Assembly: GCF_003428695.1 (NCBI RefSeq) | Contig: NZ_QURH01000312.1 | Coordinates: forward strand, 1-55,139 | DNA length: 55,139 bases | Direction of reading: 5' to 3' | Source of the DNA: Actinomadura logoneensis | GTDB lineage: Bacteria > Actinomycetota > Actinomycetes > Streptosporangiales > Streptosporangiaceae | Part shown: positions 31,002 to 41,900 of the stretch, piece by piece | Layout: each line of letters begins with the position of its first letter | How positions within the stretch are numbered: the stretch's first letter is position 1 | Made by a program: the position numbers and the translations under genes | The notes under the pieces: generated by a model | What the model was told of the DNA's origin: nothing | What the model saw: only the letters and a program-made list of their open reading frames with translations | Databases searched by the model: none

Positions 31002-34000
31002 GTGAACATTCAGCAGGCGGTTACGGCGCAGGCCAGGCGGAACCCCGGCCGGGTCGCCGTGGTGGCGGGAGATCTGCGCGTCACCTACGAGGAGCTGGAA
31101 CTGCGGTCCAACCGGATCGCCCACACGCTGCTGGCGCACGGCGTCCGGCCCGGGGAGGCCGTCGGGGTGCTCATGGACCGGGGCGCCGACCTGGTGCCCG
31201 CGCTCCTCGGCACGCTCAAGAGCGGCGCCTCCTACGTGCCGCTCGACCCCGCACACCCGGCCGACCGGCTGGCGTACGTGGCCGCGGACAGCGGCCTGCG
31301 TCACGTCGTCACCCTCCCCTCCCTGGCCGGACGGGTCCCCGCCGGGGCCTCGCCGGTGCCCGTGGAGGCCGGCGGACCGTCGGACGATCCCGCGGTGCCC
31401 GTCCTCCCCGGTTCCCCCGCGTACGTCATCTACACCTCCGGTTCCACGGGCAAGCCCAAGGGCGTCACCGTCGAGCACCGCAGCGCGATGAACCTGCTCG
31501 CCTGGCTGGGCGAGGCGTGGGCAGACGGGCTCGGCGGGTGGCTGGCGGCCACCTCGATCGGGTTCGACCCGTCGGTGATGGAGATCTTCGGGCCGCTGGT
31601 CCACGGCGGGACGGTCGTCCTCGCCGACGACCTGCTCGCCCTGCCCGCGCTGCCCGCCGCGGACGAGGTCACGGCGCTCGGCGGACCGCCGTCGGTGCTG
31701 GCCGCGCTGCTGCGCTCCGGGCCGCTGCCCGCCTCGCTGCGGCTGGTCTACTCCGGCGGCGAGACCCTGCCCGGCGACCTGGTCGCGCGGTACGCCGCGG
31801 CGGCGCCCGGCATCCGCTTCTTCAACTGCTACGGCCCGACCGAGTGCACCACGCAGTGCCTGGTGCACGAGGTGACGCCCGGGGAGAACCCGGTGCCGAT
31901 CGGACGGCCGGTCGCCGGCGCTGTCGTCAGCGTCCGGGACGCCTCGGGGCGCGAGGTCGCGCCCGGCGAGACGGGCGAGCTGGTGGTGGCCGGGCCGGTC
32001 CTGGCCCGCGGCTACCTCGGCGCGGACCCCGGCGGCTTCACCGAGCTGCCGGACCTCGGCCGGGCCTACCGGACCGGCGACCTCGCGCGCTTCGAGGACG
32101 GCGTCTTCTGGTTCGCCGGGCGCTCCGACGCCCAGGTGAAGGTCCGCGGGCACCGCGTGGAGCCGGGCGAGGTCGAGCACGCGCTCACCGCGCACCCGGC
32201 CGTGGCGGAGGCGGCGGTGGTGGCCGTGCCGGACGCCGACGGCACGCACCGGCTGATCGGTTACGCCGTGGCCGACGCGTCCGAGCGGGACCTGCTCGCG
32301 CATCTGGCCGACCGGCTGCCCGCCGCGCTGGTGCCCGACCGGATCGTGCTCCTGCCGGCGCTCCCGCTCGGCCCCGCCGGCAAGCTCGACCGCGACGCCC
32401 TGCCCGCTCCGTCCGCGCCGGTCACACCGGGAGGACGGGCCCCCGAGACCGACACCGAGCGCCGGATCGCGGCGATCGTCGCCGACGTCCTGGGCCTTCC
32501 CGAGGTGGGCGCCGAGGACGGCTTCGCGTCCCTGGGCGGACACTCCCTGGCCGCCGCGCGCGTCGTCGCGCAGGTCGCCGCCGAACTCGGCGTCCAGGTT
32601 CGGCTGCACGAGTTCCTGGCCGCGCCGACGGTCGCGGGCCTGGCGGAACTCGTGTCCGCCGCCGCCCCGGTATCCGACGCGGTCCCGGTATCCGACGCGG
32701 CCCCGGCGTCCGACGCGGTCCCGGCGTCCGACGTGTCCGACGCCTCCAGCGCCGGTCACGTCCCGTCGCGCGGCGGGACGCATCCGCTGACGGAGATCCA
32801 GCGCGGGATGTGGGCGATGCGGCAGATCGACCCCGGGACGCCCGCCACCACCATCGGGCTGCGCCTGCGGGTGACCGGTCCGGTCACCGCCGCCGCCCTC
32901 CGCTCGGCCCTCGACGGCATCGTCGAACGCCACGAAGAACTGCGGGGACGCCTGGAGGTCCTGGACGGCGAGCCGGTCATGCGCATCGGCGCGCCCGCAC
33001 CGGTCCCCTTCGCCGAACACGACCTGCGGTCCCTCGACACGGCACGGCGCGAGGACGAGGTGGCTCGGCTGGTCTCCACACTGAAGCCCTTCGATCTGAC
33101 GGCCGACACGCCCCTTCTGCGCGCGATCTGCGCGTGGAACGGTCCTGATACCGCCGATCTGCTGCTGGTCACCGACCACATCGTCTTCGACGGCTGGTCC
33201 GAGCGCGTCCTGCGCGAGGAGCTGGCGGCCGACCTCGCCGGACGGACGCCCGCCGCGCCCACCGTGCAGTTCGGCGACCTCGCCCGCGAGGAGGCCGAGG
33301 CCCTGGGCGAGGACCCCTACTGGCGTACGGAGCTCGCCGGGGCCGTGGTGCCCTTCGACCTGCTCGGCGACCCGGCCTCCGCGCCGGGGCCGCAGGGGCG
33401 CCGGATCACCCTGCCGGTGGACCCCGCGCTGCTGGACGGCGTCCGGGCCCTGGCCGCGCGCCTCGGCCTCACCCCGGCGGCGGTGCAGCTCGCGGCGCTG
33501 GCGACCGTCGTCGGCGGCCTGTCCGGGCACACCGAGACCACCCTCGGACTGACCGCGACCGTCCGCGACCGGCCCGGCCTGGACCGCGTCGTCGGCCCGT
33601 TCCTCGAGGTCCTGCCCGTCCGCGCCGACTTCACCGACGACCCGGGCGTCGCCGACCTCGCCGCCCGGGTGGGCGAGCGGATCACCCGCGCGCTCGGCCA
33701 CCGGGACGGGCTGACGGCGGCGGTCGCCGCGGCGGTCCCGCGCGCCCACGGCGCGAACCCGCTGCCGGTGGTGCTGGCGTTCCAGCCCGACGAGGACCCC
33801 GTGACGCGGGCCGGCGACGTCCGCGTCGAGCTGGTCGGCGAACTGGACCTGGGCGGCGCCGTCACCGAGCTCACCCTGCTGATGAACACCGGCGCGGCGG
33901 GCCCGGAGCTGGTGGCCGAGTACGCGACCGACCGGTTCACCGAGGCCGAGGCAGCGCTCGTCGCGGACGCCTTCCTGGACGCCCTCGCCCAGACGGTCGC

Positions 34001-35906
34001 CGACCCCGGACGCAGGGTCTCCTCGCTGGCCCTGGTCTCCGCCGAGGAGCGGGACCGGCTGCGGGCGCTCGGCACCGGCGCCTCGCTGGCGGGCGACGAG
34101 ACGGTCGTGGACGCGATCCTGCGGGTCGACCCGGCGCGTCCGGCCGTCGCCTCGGCGAGCGGCGCGCTGACCTACGGCGAGCTGTTCGAGCTGTCGGGGC
34201 GGGTCGCGTCCGCGCTGGTCGAGGCGGGGATCCAGCCCGGCGAGCCGGTCGGTGTGAGCCTGCCGCGCGACCACCGGATGCCCGCGATCCTGCTGGGCGT
34301 GCTGCGCGCCGGGGCGGCGTACGTCGCCATGGACGCCGACCTGCCCGCCCGCCGGCTGGCGATGATCGCCGAGGACTGCGGCATCCGGCATGCGGTCGTG
34401 CTCGGCGGCCACGCGCTGCCCGACCTGGTGCTGCACGACGCCGAGGCGCTGCTGGCGGCGCCCGCCGACGGGTCGGACCCGGCGCCGCTGCCCGCGTCCG
34501 ACCCGGCGCGGCTGGCGTACCTCATCTTCACCTCCGGCTCGACCGGGCGTCCCAAGGGCATCCAGATCCCGCACCGCGCGATCGCGTCCTTCGCGGAGGC
34601 GATCCGCATGGACCCGGGGATGACCGAGGACGAGGTGGTCGTCGCGATGGCGCCGCTGGTCTTCGACATGTCCTCGTTCGAGCTGTGGGCGACGCTGTCG
34701 GTCGGCGGCCGGCTGTTCGTCGCCGACTCCGCCACCGCGCGGGACGGCCGGGCGCTGGCCGCCCTGCTCGACGAGGTCGGCGCGACGCTGATCATGGCGA
34801 CGCCGAGCCGGCTGCGGCTGCTGGTCGCCGAGGGCTGGGCGGGCCGTCCCGGCCTGCGCGTCCTGATCGGCGGCGAGGTCCTGGACGAGGCGCTCGCCCG
34901 GCAGCTCACCGAGCGGACGGCGGGCGCGTGGAACGTGTACGGCCCCTCGGAGGTGACCGTGGTCTCCACGGTGCACCCGGTGGCCGCGCCGCCGCACGGC
35001 CCCCAGGTCGCGATCGGCCATCCGATCCCCGGCGAGCGGCTGTCGGTCGTCGACCCGCTCGGGCGGCCGGTGCCGCTGGGCGTCCCCGGCGAGCTGTGGC
35101 TGGGCGGACCGGGCGTGGCGGACGGCTACCGCGGCCGTCCCGAGCTGACGGCGGCGGCGTTCGTCCGCGCCGAGGACGGCTCGACGGTCTACCGCTCGGG
35201 CGACCGGGTCGGCTGGCGGCCGGACGGGTCGGGCGGCCACGTCCTGGTCTTCCTGGGCCGCCGCGACAACCAGATCAAGCTGCGCGGCTACCGGATCGAG
35301 CTGGACGAGATCGACGCCGTCCTGCGCGACCACCCGTCGGTCACCGACGCGGCGGTCAACGCGGGGTCCGGCGCGGACGCCGCCCTGCGGGCGCACGTGG
35401 TGGCCCCCGAGCACATCCCCGACGAGACCCTGTTCGCCGAGCTGGAGGCCCATGCCCGGGACCGGCTCCCGGCCTACATGGTCCCCCGGACCTGGATCAG
35501 GCACGCCGAGCTGCCCCGCACCATCAGCGGCAAGCTGGACCGGCGCGCCCTGTCCCCCGCCACCACCGACAACACCGCCGACGGCCTCGCGGACGAGGGG
35601 CCGGAGCGGGCATCCGAAGGGGACGGTGGTCCGGCGTCGGACACCGGTGAGGGGACGCTCGTCGGACTCGTCGCGGAGGTCTGGGAGGCCGTGCTGAAGA
35701 CGCGCGGCCTCGGCCCGGACGACGAGTTCTTCGCGCTCGGCGGCACGTCGCTGCTGGCCACGCGGGCGACCGTGCGGCTGCGCGAGGCGCTGGGGTGCGA
35801 CCTGCCGGTGTGGACGCTGTTCGACCACCCGGTGCTGGCCGACTACGCCGCCGAGGTGGAGCGGACCGTCCTGGCGCAGCTCGCGGAACAGGAGGGCGGC
35901 GCGTGA
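31002..35906 (+). CDS. Nonribosomal peptide synthetase, A-T-C-A-T
   Basis: The 1634-residue protein begins directly with an adenylation domain, so it is the loading subunit. A1 spans about 10-470 (YVIYTSGSTGKPKG, NCYGPTECTTQ, YRTGDLAR, GKLDRDAL). T1 has phosphopantetheine Ser515 in LGGHSL. C1 spans about 590-1010 with DHIVFDG (catalytic His726, Asp730). A2 spans about 1045-1520 (FTSGSTGRPKG, NVYGPSEVTV, YRSGDRVG, GKLDRRAL). T2 has Ser1583 in LGGTSL. My manual specificity readings are DPMGVSCTQ-K for A1 and DMFMVIVVV-K for A2; neither matches a code I recognise. There is no epimerase, methyltransferase or starter C domain. It overlaps the next gene by 4 bp, so chain transfer to its N-terminal C domain is expected. 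Confidence 0.95.
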   Translation: MNIQQAVTAQARRNPGRVAVVAGDLRVTYEELELRSNRIAHTLLAHGVRPGEAVGVLMDRGADLVPALLGTLKSGASYVPLDPAHPADRLAYVAADSGLRHVVTLPSLAGRVPAGASPVPVEAGGPSDDPAVPVLPGSPAYVIYTSGSTGKPKGVTVEHRSAMNLLAWLGEAWADGLGGWLAATSIGFDPSVMEIFGPLVHGGTVVLADDLLALPALPAADEVTALGGPPSVLAALLRSGPLPASLRLVYSGGETLPGDLVARYAAAAPGIRFFNCYGPTECTTQCLVHEVTPGENPVPIGRPVAGAVVSVRDASGREVAPGETGELVVAGPVLARGYLGADPGGFTELPDLGRAYRTGDLARFEDGVFWFAGRSDAQVKVRGHRVEPGEVEHALTAHPAVAEAAVVAVPDADGTHRLIGYAVADASERDLLAHLADRLPAALVPDRIVLLPALPLGPAGKLDRDALPAPSAPVTPGGRAPETDTERRIAAIVADVLGLPEVGAEDGFASLGGHSLAAARVVAQVAAELGVQVRLHEFLAAPTVAGLAELVSAAAPVSDAVPVSDAAPASDAVPASDVSDASSAGHVPSRGGTHPLTEIQRGMWAMRQIDPGTPATTIGLRLRVTGPVTAAALRSALDGIVERHEELRGRLEVLDGEPVMRIGAPAPVPFAEHDLRSLDTARREDEVARLVSTLKPFDLTADTPLLRAICAWNGPDTADLLLVTDHIVFDGWSERVLREELAADLAGRTPAAPTVQFGDLAREEAEALGEDPYWRTELAGAVVPFDLLGDPASAPGPQGRRITLPVDPALLDGVRALAARLGLTPAAVQLAALATVVGGLSGHTETTLGLTATVRDRPGLDRVVGPFLEVLPVRADFTDDPGVADLAARVGERITRALGHRDGLTAAVAAAVPRAHGANPLPVVLAFQPDEDPVTRAGDVRVELVGELDLGGAVTELTLLMNTGAAGPELVAEYATDRFTEAEAALVADAFLDALAQTVADPGRRVSSLALVSAEERDRLRALGTGASLAGDETVVDAILRVDPARPAVASASGALTYGELFELSGRVASALVEAGIQPGEPVGVSLPRDHRMPAILLGVLRAGAAYVAMDADLPARRLAMIAEDCGIRHAVVLGGHALPDLVLHDAEALLAAPADGSDPAPLPASDPARLAYLIFTSGSTGRPKGIQIPHRAIASFAEAIRMDPGMTEDEVVVAMAPLVFDMSSFELWATLSVGGRLFVADSATARDGRALAALLDEVGATLIMATPSRLRLLVAEGWAGRPGLRVLIGGEVLDEALARQLTERTAGAWNVYGPSEVTVVSTVHPVAAPPHGPQVAIGHPIPGERLSVVDPLGRPVPLGVPGELWLGGPGVADGYRGRPELTAAAFVRAEDGSTVYRSGDRVGWRPDGSGGHVLVFLGRRDNQIKLRGYRIELDEIDAVLRDHPSVTDAAVNAGSGADAALRAHVVAPEHIPDETLFAELEAHARDRLPAYMVPRTWIRHAELPRTISGKLDRRALSPATTDNTADGLADEGPERASEGDGGPASDTGEGTLVGLVAEVWEAVLKTRGLGPDDEFFALGGTSLLATRATVRLREALGCDLPVWTLFDHPVLADYAAEVERTVLAQLAEQEGGA
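32670..32732 (+). repeat. 18-bp in-frame repeats in the T1-C1 linker
   Basis: Three 18-bp units and a half unit encode (V/A)SDA(V/A)P repeats. They form an Ala/Pro/Ser/Asp hinge between the first carrier domain and the condensation domain. Confidence 0.8.
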
Positions 35907-38900
35907 CCGAGGTCTCGCAGGACCGCGTGCGTGAACTGCTCGGCCGCCGCATCGCCGCCGCGCGCCGGCCGGAGGCCGGGATCCCGCGCGGGGCGGGCGA
36001 CGGGCGGCTCTCGCCGGTGCAGCGCCGGATGTGGCTGGCCGGCGCCGCCGAACCCGACAACCCGTCGTACAACGTCCCGGTCGTGCTGCGGCTGCGCGGG
36101 CGGCTCGACGTGCCCGCGCTGGAGGCGGCCCTCGCCGACCTCGCGGCGCGGCACGACGTGCTGCACTCGCGGATCGTCGCGGGCGACGACGGCCCGCGGG
36201 CCGTCCCGGGCGGCGCGCCCTCGGTCGCGCACCTCCGGGCCGACGCCGCCGAGCTGGACGCGCGGCTGACCGAGCTCGTCCACCGGCCGTTCCGCCTCGC
36301 CGAGGAGATCCCGTTCCGCCCCACCCTGCTGCGGGTCGGCGACGAGGACCACGTGCTGGCGCTCGTCGTCCACCACCTGGCGGTCGACGCCGGGTCGCTC
36401 CCGCTGCTGGTGGACGAGCTGGCCGCGCTCTACCGGCACCGGACGGGCGACGGCCCCGCGCTCGACCCGCCGCCGCTGCGGTACGGCGACGCCGCCGCCT
36501 GGCTCGACGCCCGCGCCGAGTCCCCGGCGGCGGAACGGGCGCTGGAGTGGTGGACCGACCGGCTCGCGGGCCTCGACCCCGCACCGGTGCTGGCGCCGGT
36601 GCCGCGCACGGGCTGGACCGGCGCGGAACTCGACCTCGACCTGGACGAGGCGACGGTCGCGGCGGTGCGGGACCTCGCCCGCGGCGGCTCGGTCTTCATG
36701 GTGCTGCTGGCCGCCCTCCAGGTGCTGCTGGCCCGGCTCGGCGACCCCGATGTGGCGGTGGGGGTCCCCGAGGCCGGGCGCCGGCATCCCGACCTGGAGT
36801 CGGTGATGGGCTGCTTCATCGAGACCCTCGTCGTCCGGGACCGCGTCGACCTGGACGCGACCGGCCGCGAGCTGGTCCGGCGGGCGCGCGCGGCGGCGCT
36901 GGACGCCGTGGGCCACGCGGAGGTCCCCTTCGACCGGGTGGCCGAGCGCGTCGCGCCCGGACGCCCGCTGTTCGGCACGCTCCTCAACGTCGTCGCGCCG
37001 CCGCCCGCGCCCCGCGGGTTCCCCGGGCTGTCGGCGGAGTTCGTCGAGATCCCGATGACGGCGGTGAAGACCGCGCTGACCTGGACGTTCATCGAGGACG
37101 GCGCGGAGCTGCGCGGTCGCCTCGCCTACCGCGCCGACCTGTACGACACCGAGACCGCGCGGCGCCTGGCGGGCTGGTTCACCGCCCTGCTGCGCGGCCT
37201 GGCCGCCGATCCGGACCGGCCCGCCGGGTCGCTGCCGCTGGAGCCCGGAGCCGACCACGTGCTCGCCGCCCCGGCGGCCGCCCGGGACCCGCGCGCCGTC
37301 CACGAGCGCTTCCTCGACCAGGCCCGCCGCGTCCCGGACGCGCGTGCCGTGGTGGCGTCCGACGGCGTCCTCACCTATGCCGAGCTGGCCGACCGCTCCC
37401 GGCGGCTGGCCGGGCGGCTGCGCGCGCTCGGCGTCGGCCGGGGCGACCACGTCGGCGTCCTCATGGAACGCACCCGTGACCTTCCGGTGGCCCTGCTCGG
37501 CGTCCTCATGGCGGGCGCCGCCTACGTGCCCGTGGACGAGACCGCGCCGCCCGCGCGGGTCGCCCGGCTGCTGTCGGGCACGGGGACCTGCGTCGTCTCC
37601 CCCTCCCTCGCGGACCGCGTGCCGTCCGGGCCGACCGTCCTCTCGGTGGACGACGTCCCGGCGACGGACGGCACGGCGCAGGACACTGAGTCGGAGGGCA
37701 CGGACACGGACGGTACGGAGGTCGCGGTCTCCTCCTCCGATCCCGCCTACGTCATCTTCACGTCGGGCTCCACGGGCACGCCCAAGCAGGTCGTCGTCAG
37801 CCACGGCAACCTCACCGCGTACCTGGACGCCGTGGCGACCCGGATCGGCGGCTCGTCGTCGTACGCGCTGGTGTCCACGATCGCCGCCGACCTGGGCCTG
37901 ATGAACGTCTTCGGAGCCCTGACCACGGGCGCCGCACTCCACCTGCTGGAGCTGGCCGCGTCGACCGACCCTGCGGTGTTCGCCGAGCGCGTCCGGGGCG
38001 TGGAGACCTTCAAGTGCGTCCCCAGCCACCTGGAGGGGCTGGCCGCCCACGCGCCGCTCGACTCGCTCCTGCCCGGACGGCTGCTCGTGCTGGCGGGCGA
38101 GGCCGTCCCGTGGACGCTCGTGGACCGCGTCGCCCAGGCGCGTCCCGACCTGGAGGTGCAGGTCCACTACGGACCGACCGAGACGACCGTCTCGGTGCTC
38201 GGCTGCGTCGCGCGGGACGTCGCGCGCGGGTCGGCGAACGTGCCGCTCGGCACCCCCTTCCCGGGCGTGAGCTGCTTCGTCGCGGACGCGGCGGGCCGTC
38301 CGGTGCCCCACGGGGTGCCCGGCGAGCTGTGGATCGGCGGCCCGCAGGTCGCGCGCGGGGAGTGGCACCGCTCGGGCGACCGGGCGCGCGTCCGCCCCGA
38401 CGGGACGGTGGAGTTCCTGGGCCGGATCGACGACCAGGTCAAGGTGCGCGGCCACCGGGTGGACCCGGGCGAGGTCGCCGCCGCCTGCCGCGCCGTGCCC
38501 GGCGTGGCCGAGGCGGTCGTGCTGGGCGTCCCGGACGGCCTGGCCGCCTGGCTGGTCGCCCCCGGCGCGGACGAGGCGACCGTGCGGCGGGAGCTGCGGC
38601 GCACGCTGCCGGACGCCATGGTCCCGTCCTCGTTCACCTTCCTGGACGCGCTGCCGCTGACGGTCAACGGCAAGATCGACCGGGGCCGGCTGCCGGACCC
38701 GGTGCGGGCCGTCCGCGCGGCCGGCGTCCCGTCGTCGGCCGCCGAACTGCTCGTGGCCGAGGTGTGGGAGGAGGTGCTCGGCGTCCCCGGCGCGGGACCG
38801 GGCGACGACTTCTTCGCCTTCGGCGGCGACTCGTTCTCGGCCGTCCGGGCGGCGGCGGCGTTCGCCGAGCGGTCCGGGACCGCCGTGCCGCCGCGGCTAC

Positions 38901-41900
38901 TGTTCGACCACCCGGTGCTCGCCGACCTCGCCCGCGAGCTGGAGTCGCTGACCGGCGGCGCCGAGGAGCCGATCCCGCCGCGCGCGGGCACCGGCCCCTG
39001 GCCGCTGACGCCGCTGCAGCGCCGGCTGTGGCTGGCCGCCGAGATGGACCCCGAGTCGTCCGCCTACAACGTGCCGGTCCTGCTGCGGTTGCGCGGCGAC
39101 CTCGACGTCCCGGCGCTGCGGGCGGCGGTGAGCGGACTGGCGCGCCGCCACGAGATGCTGCGCACCCGGGTCGTCCTCCAGGACGGCGAGCCGCACGGGA
39201 TCACCGACGACCCCGCCGAGGTCCCGCTCCCGGTCGAGCCGGTGGACGACCTCGACGCGCGGCTGGCGGAGCTGACCTCGCGTCCCTTCGCGCTGGCCGG
39301 CGAACCGCCGTTCCGCGCCACGCTGCTCGCGCTCGGCCCCGACGAGCACGTGCTGGTCCTGGTGCTGCACCACATCGCCAGCGACGCCCGGTCCCGGGCC
39401 GTCCTGCTGCGGGACCTCGCCGCGCTCTACTCCGGCCGCTCCCTGGAGCCGCTCGGCGTCGGGTTCGCCGACATCGCCGCGTGGCAGCACGGCCGTCCGG
39501 CCTCCACGTGGTGGACCGAGCACCTGGCCGACCTCCCGCCCGAGCTGGACCTCCCGTGCGACCGCGCGCGGGAGGACGGCGCCGGAGCGGGTTTCCTCCG
39601 GCTGGAGCTCGGCGACGAGCTGGTGGCCGGAGTGCGGGGCCTGGCGGCCGACGCCGGAGCGACCGTCTTCATGGTGCTGCTCACGGCGCTGCAGACCACG
39701 CTCGCCCGCGTCTCGGGCGGCGAGGACGTGGCGGTGGCCGTCCCCGAGGCGGGACGGCGCCACCGCGACGCCGAGGACGTCGTCGGCTGCCTGCTGGACA
39801 CCCTCGTCGTCCGCACCCGGCTGGACGGCGCCACGACCGGCCGCGCGCTGCTCGGGCGGATCCGCGGTGACGTGCTCGACGCGTTCGCGCACGCCGCCGA
39901 GCCGTTCGAGCCGCCGCCCCTGCAGGTCCTGCTGAACCTGTACCCGGCGCCGGGCGCCGTGACGGGCTTCGACGGCCTCGCGGTCGAGGCCCTGGAGACG
40001 CTGCCCACCACCGCGCGGTTCGATCTGAGCTGGACCGTGCAGGACGACGGGACGGGCCTGCGCGGCGGACTCACCTACCGGCGCGACCTGTTCGACGACG
40101 GCACGGCCCGCCGGCTCGCGGGGTTCTTCACCGCCGTCCTCTCCCAGCTCGTCGCGGCGCCGGACGCGCCGCTGGACGGGATCGTCCTGGAGCCCGGGGC
40201 CGACCCGGTCCTCACCGGACCGCCCGCGTCGCCGGGGGACGGGCCGACCGGCCTGCACGAGCGGATCGAGCGCCGCGCCGCCGCGACCCCGGACGCCACC
40301 GCGGTCGCCGCGTCCGACGGCACGTACTCCTACGCCGAGCTCGACGGCCGCGCCGGCGCGCTGGCCGCCCACCTGCGGGCCACCGGGGTCGGGAGGGGCG
40401 ACCGGGTCGCGGTGCTCCTGCCGCGCTCGCGGGACCTGCCGGTCGCGCTGCTCGGCGTCCTGAAGGCGCGGGCCGCGTTCGTCCCCCTGGACGACGCCGC
40501 GCCCGCCGACCGCATCGCCGCGATGTGCGCGACGGCGGGCGTCCGCGTCGCCGTCACGGCCGCCGACCTCGCCGGGCACCTCCCCCGGGACGTGGCGCCC
40601 GTCGTCCTCGCCGACCTCCCCCCACTGGGTGAAACGGACGCGGCGGACGGTTCCGGCGGCGAGGAACGGACGGGAGAGGTAGCGGCGGACGACCTCGCGT
40701 ACGTCATCTTCACGTCCGGATCGACGGGCACGCCCAAGGGGGTGGCGGTCGAGCACGGCGGCTTCGCCGCCTACCTGGACGGCGTCCTGCCCAGGGTCGG
40801 GACGCACCGGTCCTGGGCCCTGGTCTCCACGATCGCCGCCGACCTGGGGATGCTCAACGTCTTCGGCGCCCTCACGACCGGCGGCGCGCTGCACCTGTTC
40901 GACCGCGACACCGCCGCCGACCCGGAGGCGTTCGCCGCCCGGATCAGGGGCGTGGACTTCCTCAAGTGCGTGCCCAGCCACCTGGAGCTGCTGGCCTCGC
41001 ACGGGGACCTGGCGTCGGTGCTGCCCGAGCGGCTGCTGGTGCTGGCGGGCGAGGCGGTGCCGTGGACGCTCGTCGACCTGATCGCCGAGGCGCGGCCGGA
41101 GCTGGAGGTCCAGGCCCACTACGGCCCCACCGAGACGACGGTGGCGGTGCTGACCTGCACCGCGCGGGAGGAGGAGCGGACCGGCCCGAACGTCCCGCTC
41201 GGCCGTCCGCTGCCGGGCGTGCGGTGCGTGGTCGCCGACGCCCGCGGGCGCCCCCGGCCGCACGGCCTGGCGGGCGAGCTGTGGATCGGCGGCCCGCAGG
41301 TCGCGCGCGGCTACCTCGGCGCGGACGGCTTCGGGGAGTACTACCGGTCCGGCGACCGGGTGCGCGTCCGGCCGGACGGCGTGGTCGAGTTCCTGGGCCG
41401 CATCGACGACCAGGTGAAGATCAGGGGCTACCGCGTCGAGCCCGGCGAGGTCGCGGCCGTCTGCCGCACCCTGCCCGGCGTCACCGCCGCGGCCGTCCTG
41501 GCCGTCGGAACGGGGTCGGCGCGGCGGCTGGCCGCATGGCTGGTCGCCGACGGGCTGGACGCGGCCGAGGCGCGCGCCGCGCTGCGCTCGCTGCTGCCCG
41601 ACTACATGGTCCCCTCGACGATCACGTTCCTGCCGGAGCTGCCGCTCAACCCCAACGGCAAGGTGGACCGCGCGCGCCTGCCCCTGGACGCGCCCGAGAC
41701 CGACTTCGCCGAGCCGGAGACGGAGGCGGAGAAGCGGATCGCCGCGATCTGGGCCGACCTGCTGGACCTGGAGCGCGTCGGAGCCGACGACGACTTCTTC
41801 GCCCTGGGCGGCGACTCGTTCCTGGCGGTCAAGGCCGTCCAGGCGATCGACCCCGCGCTGCGGGTCATCGACCTGGTCACGCATCCGACCGTCCGGGAGC

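Noticed and set aside
36371..39390. Loss of activity in the second and third condensation domains because HHxxxDG reads HHxxxDA
   Set aside because: The catalytic second His and the structural Asp are kept; Gly to Ala is a mild change, so I treat the domains as active.
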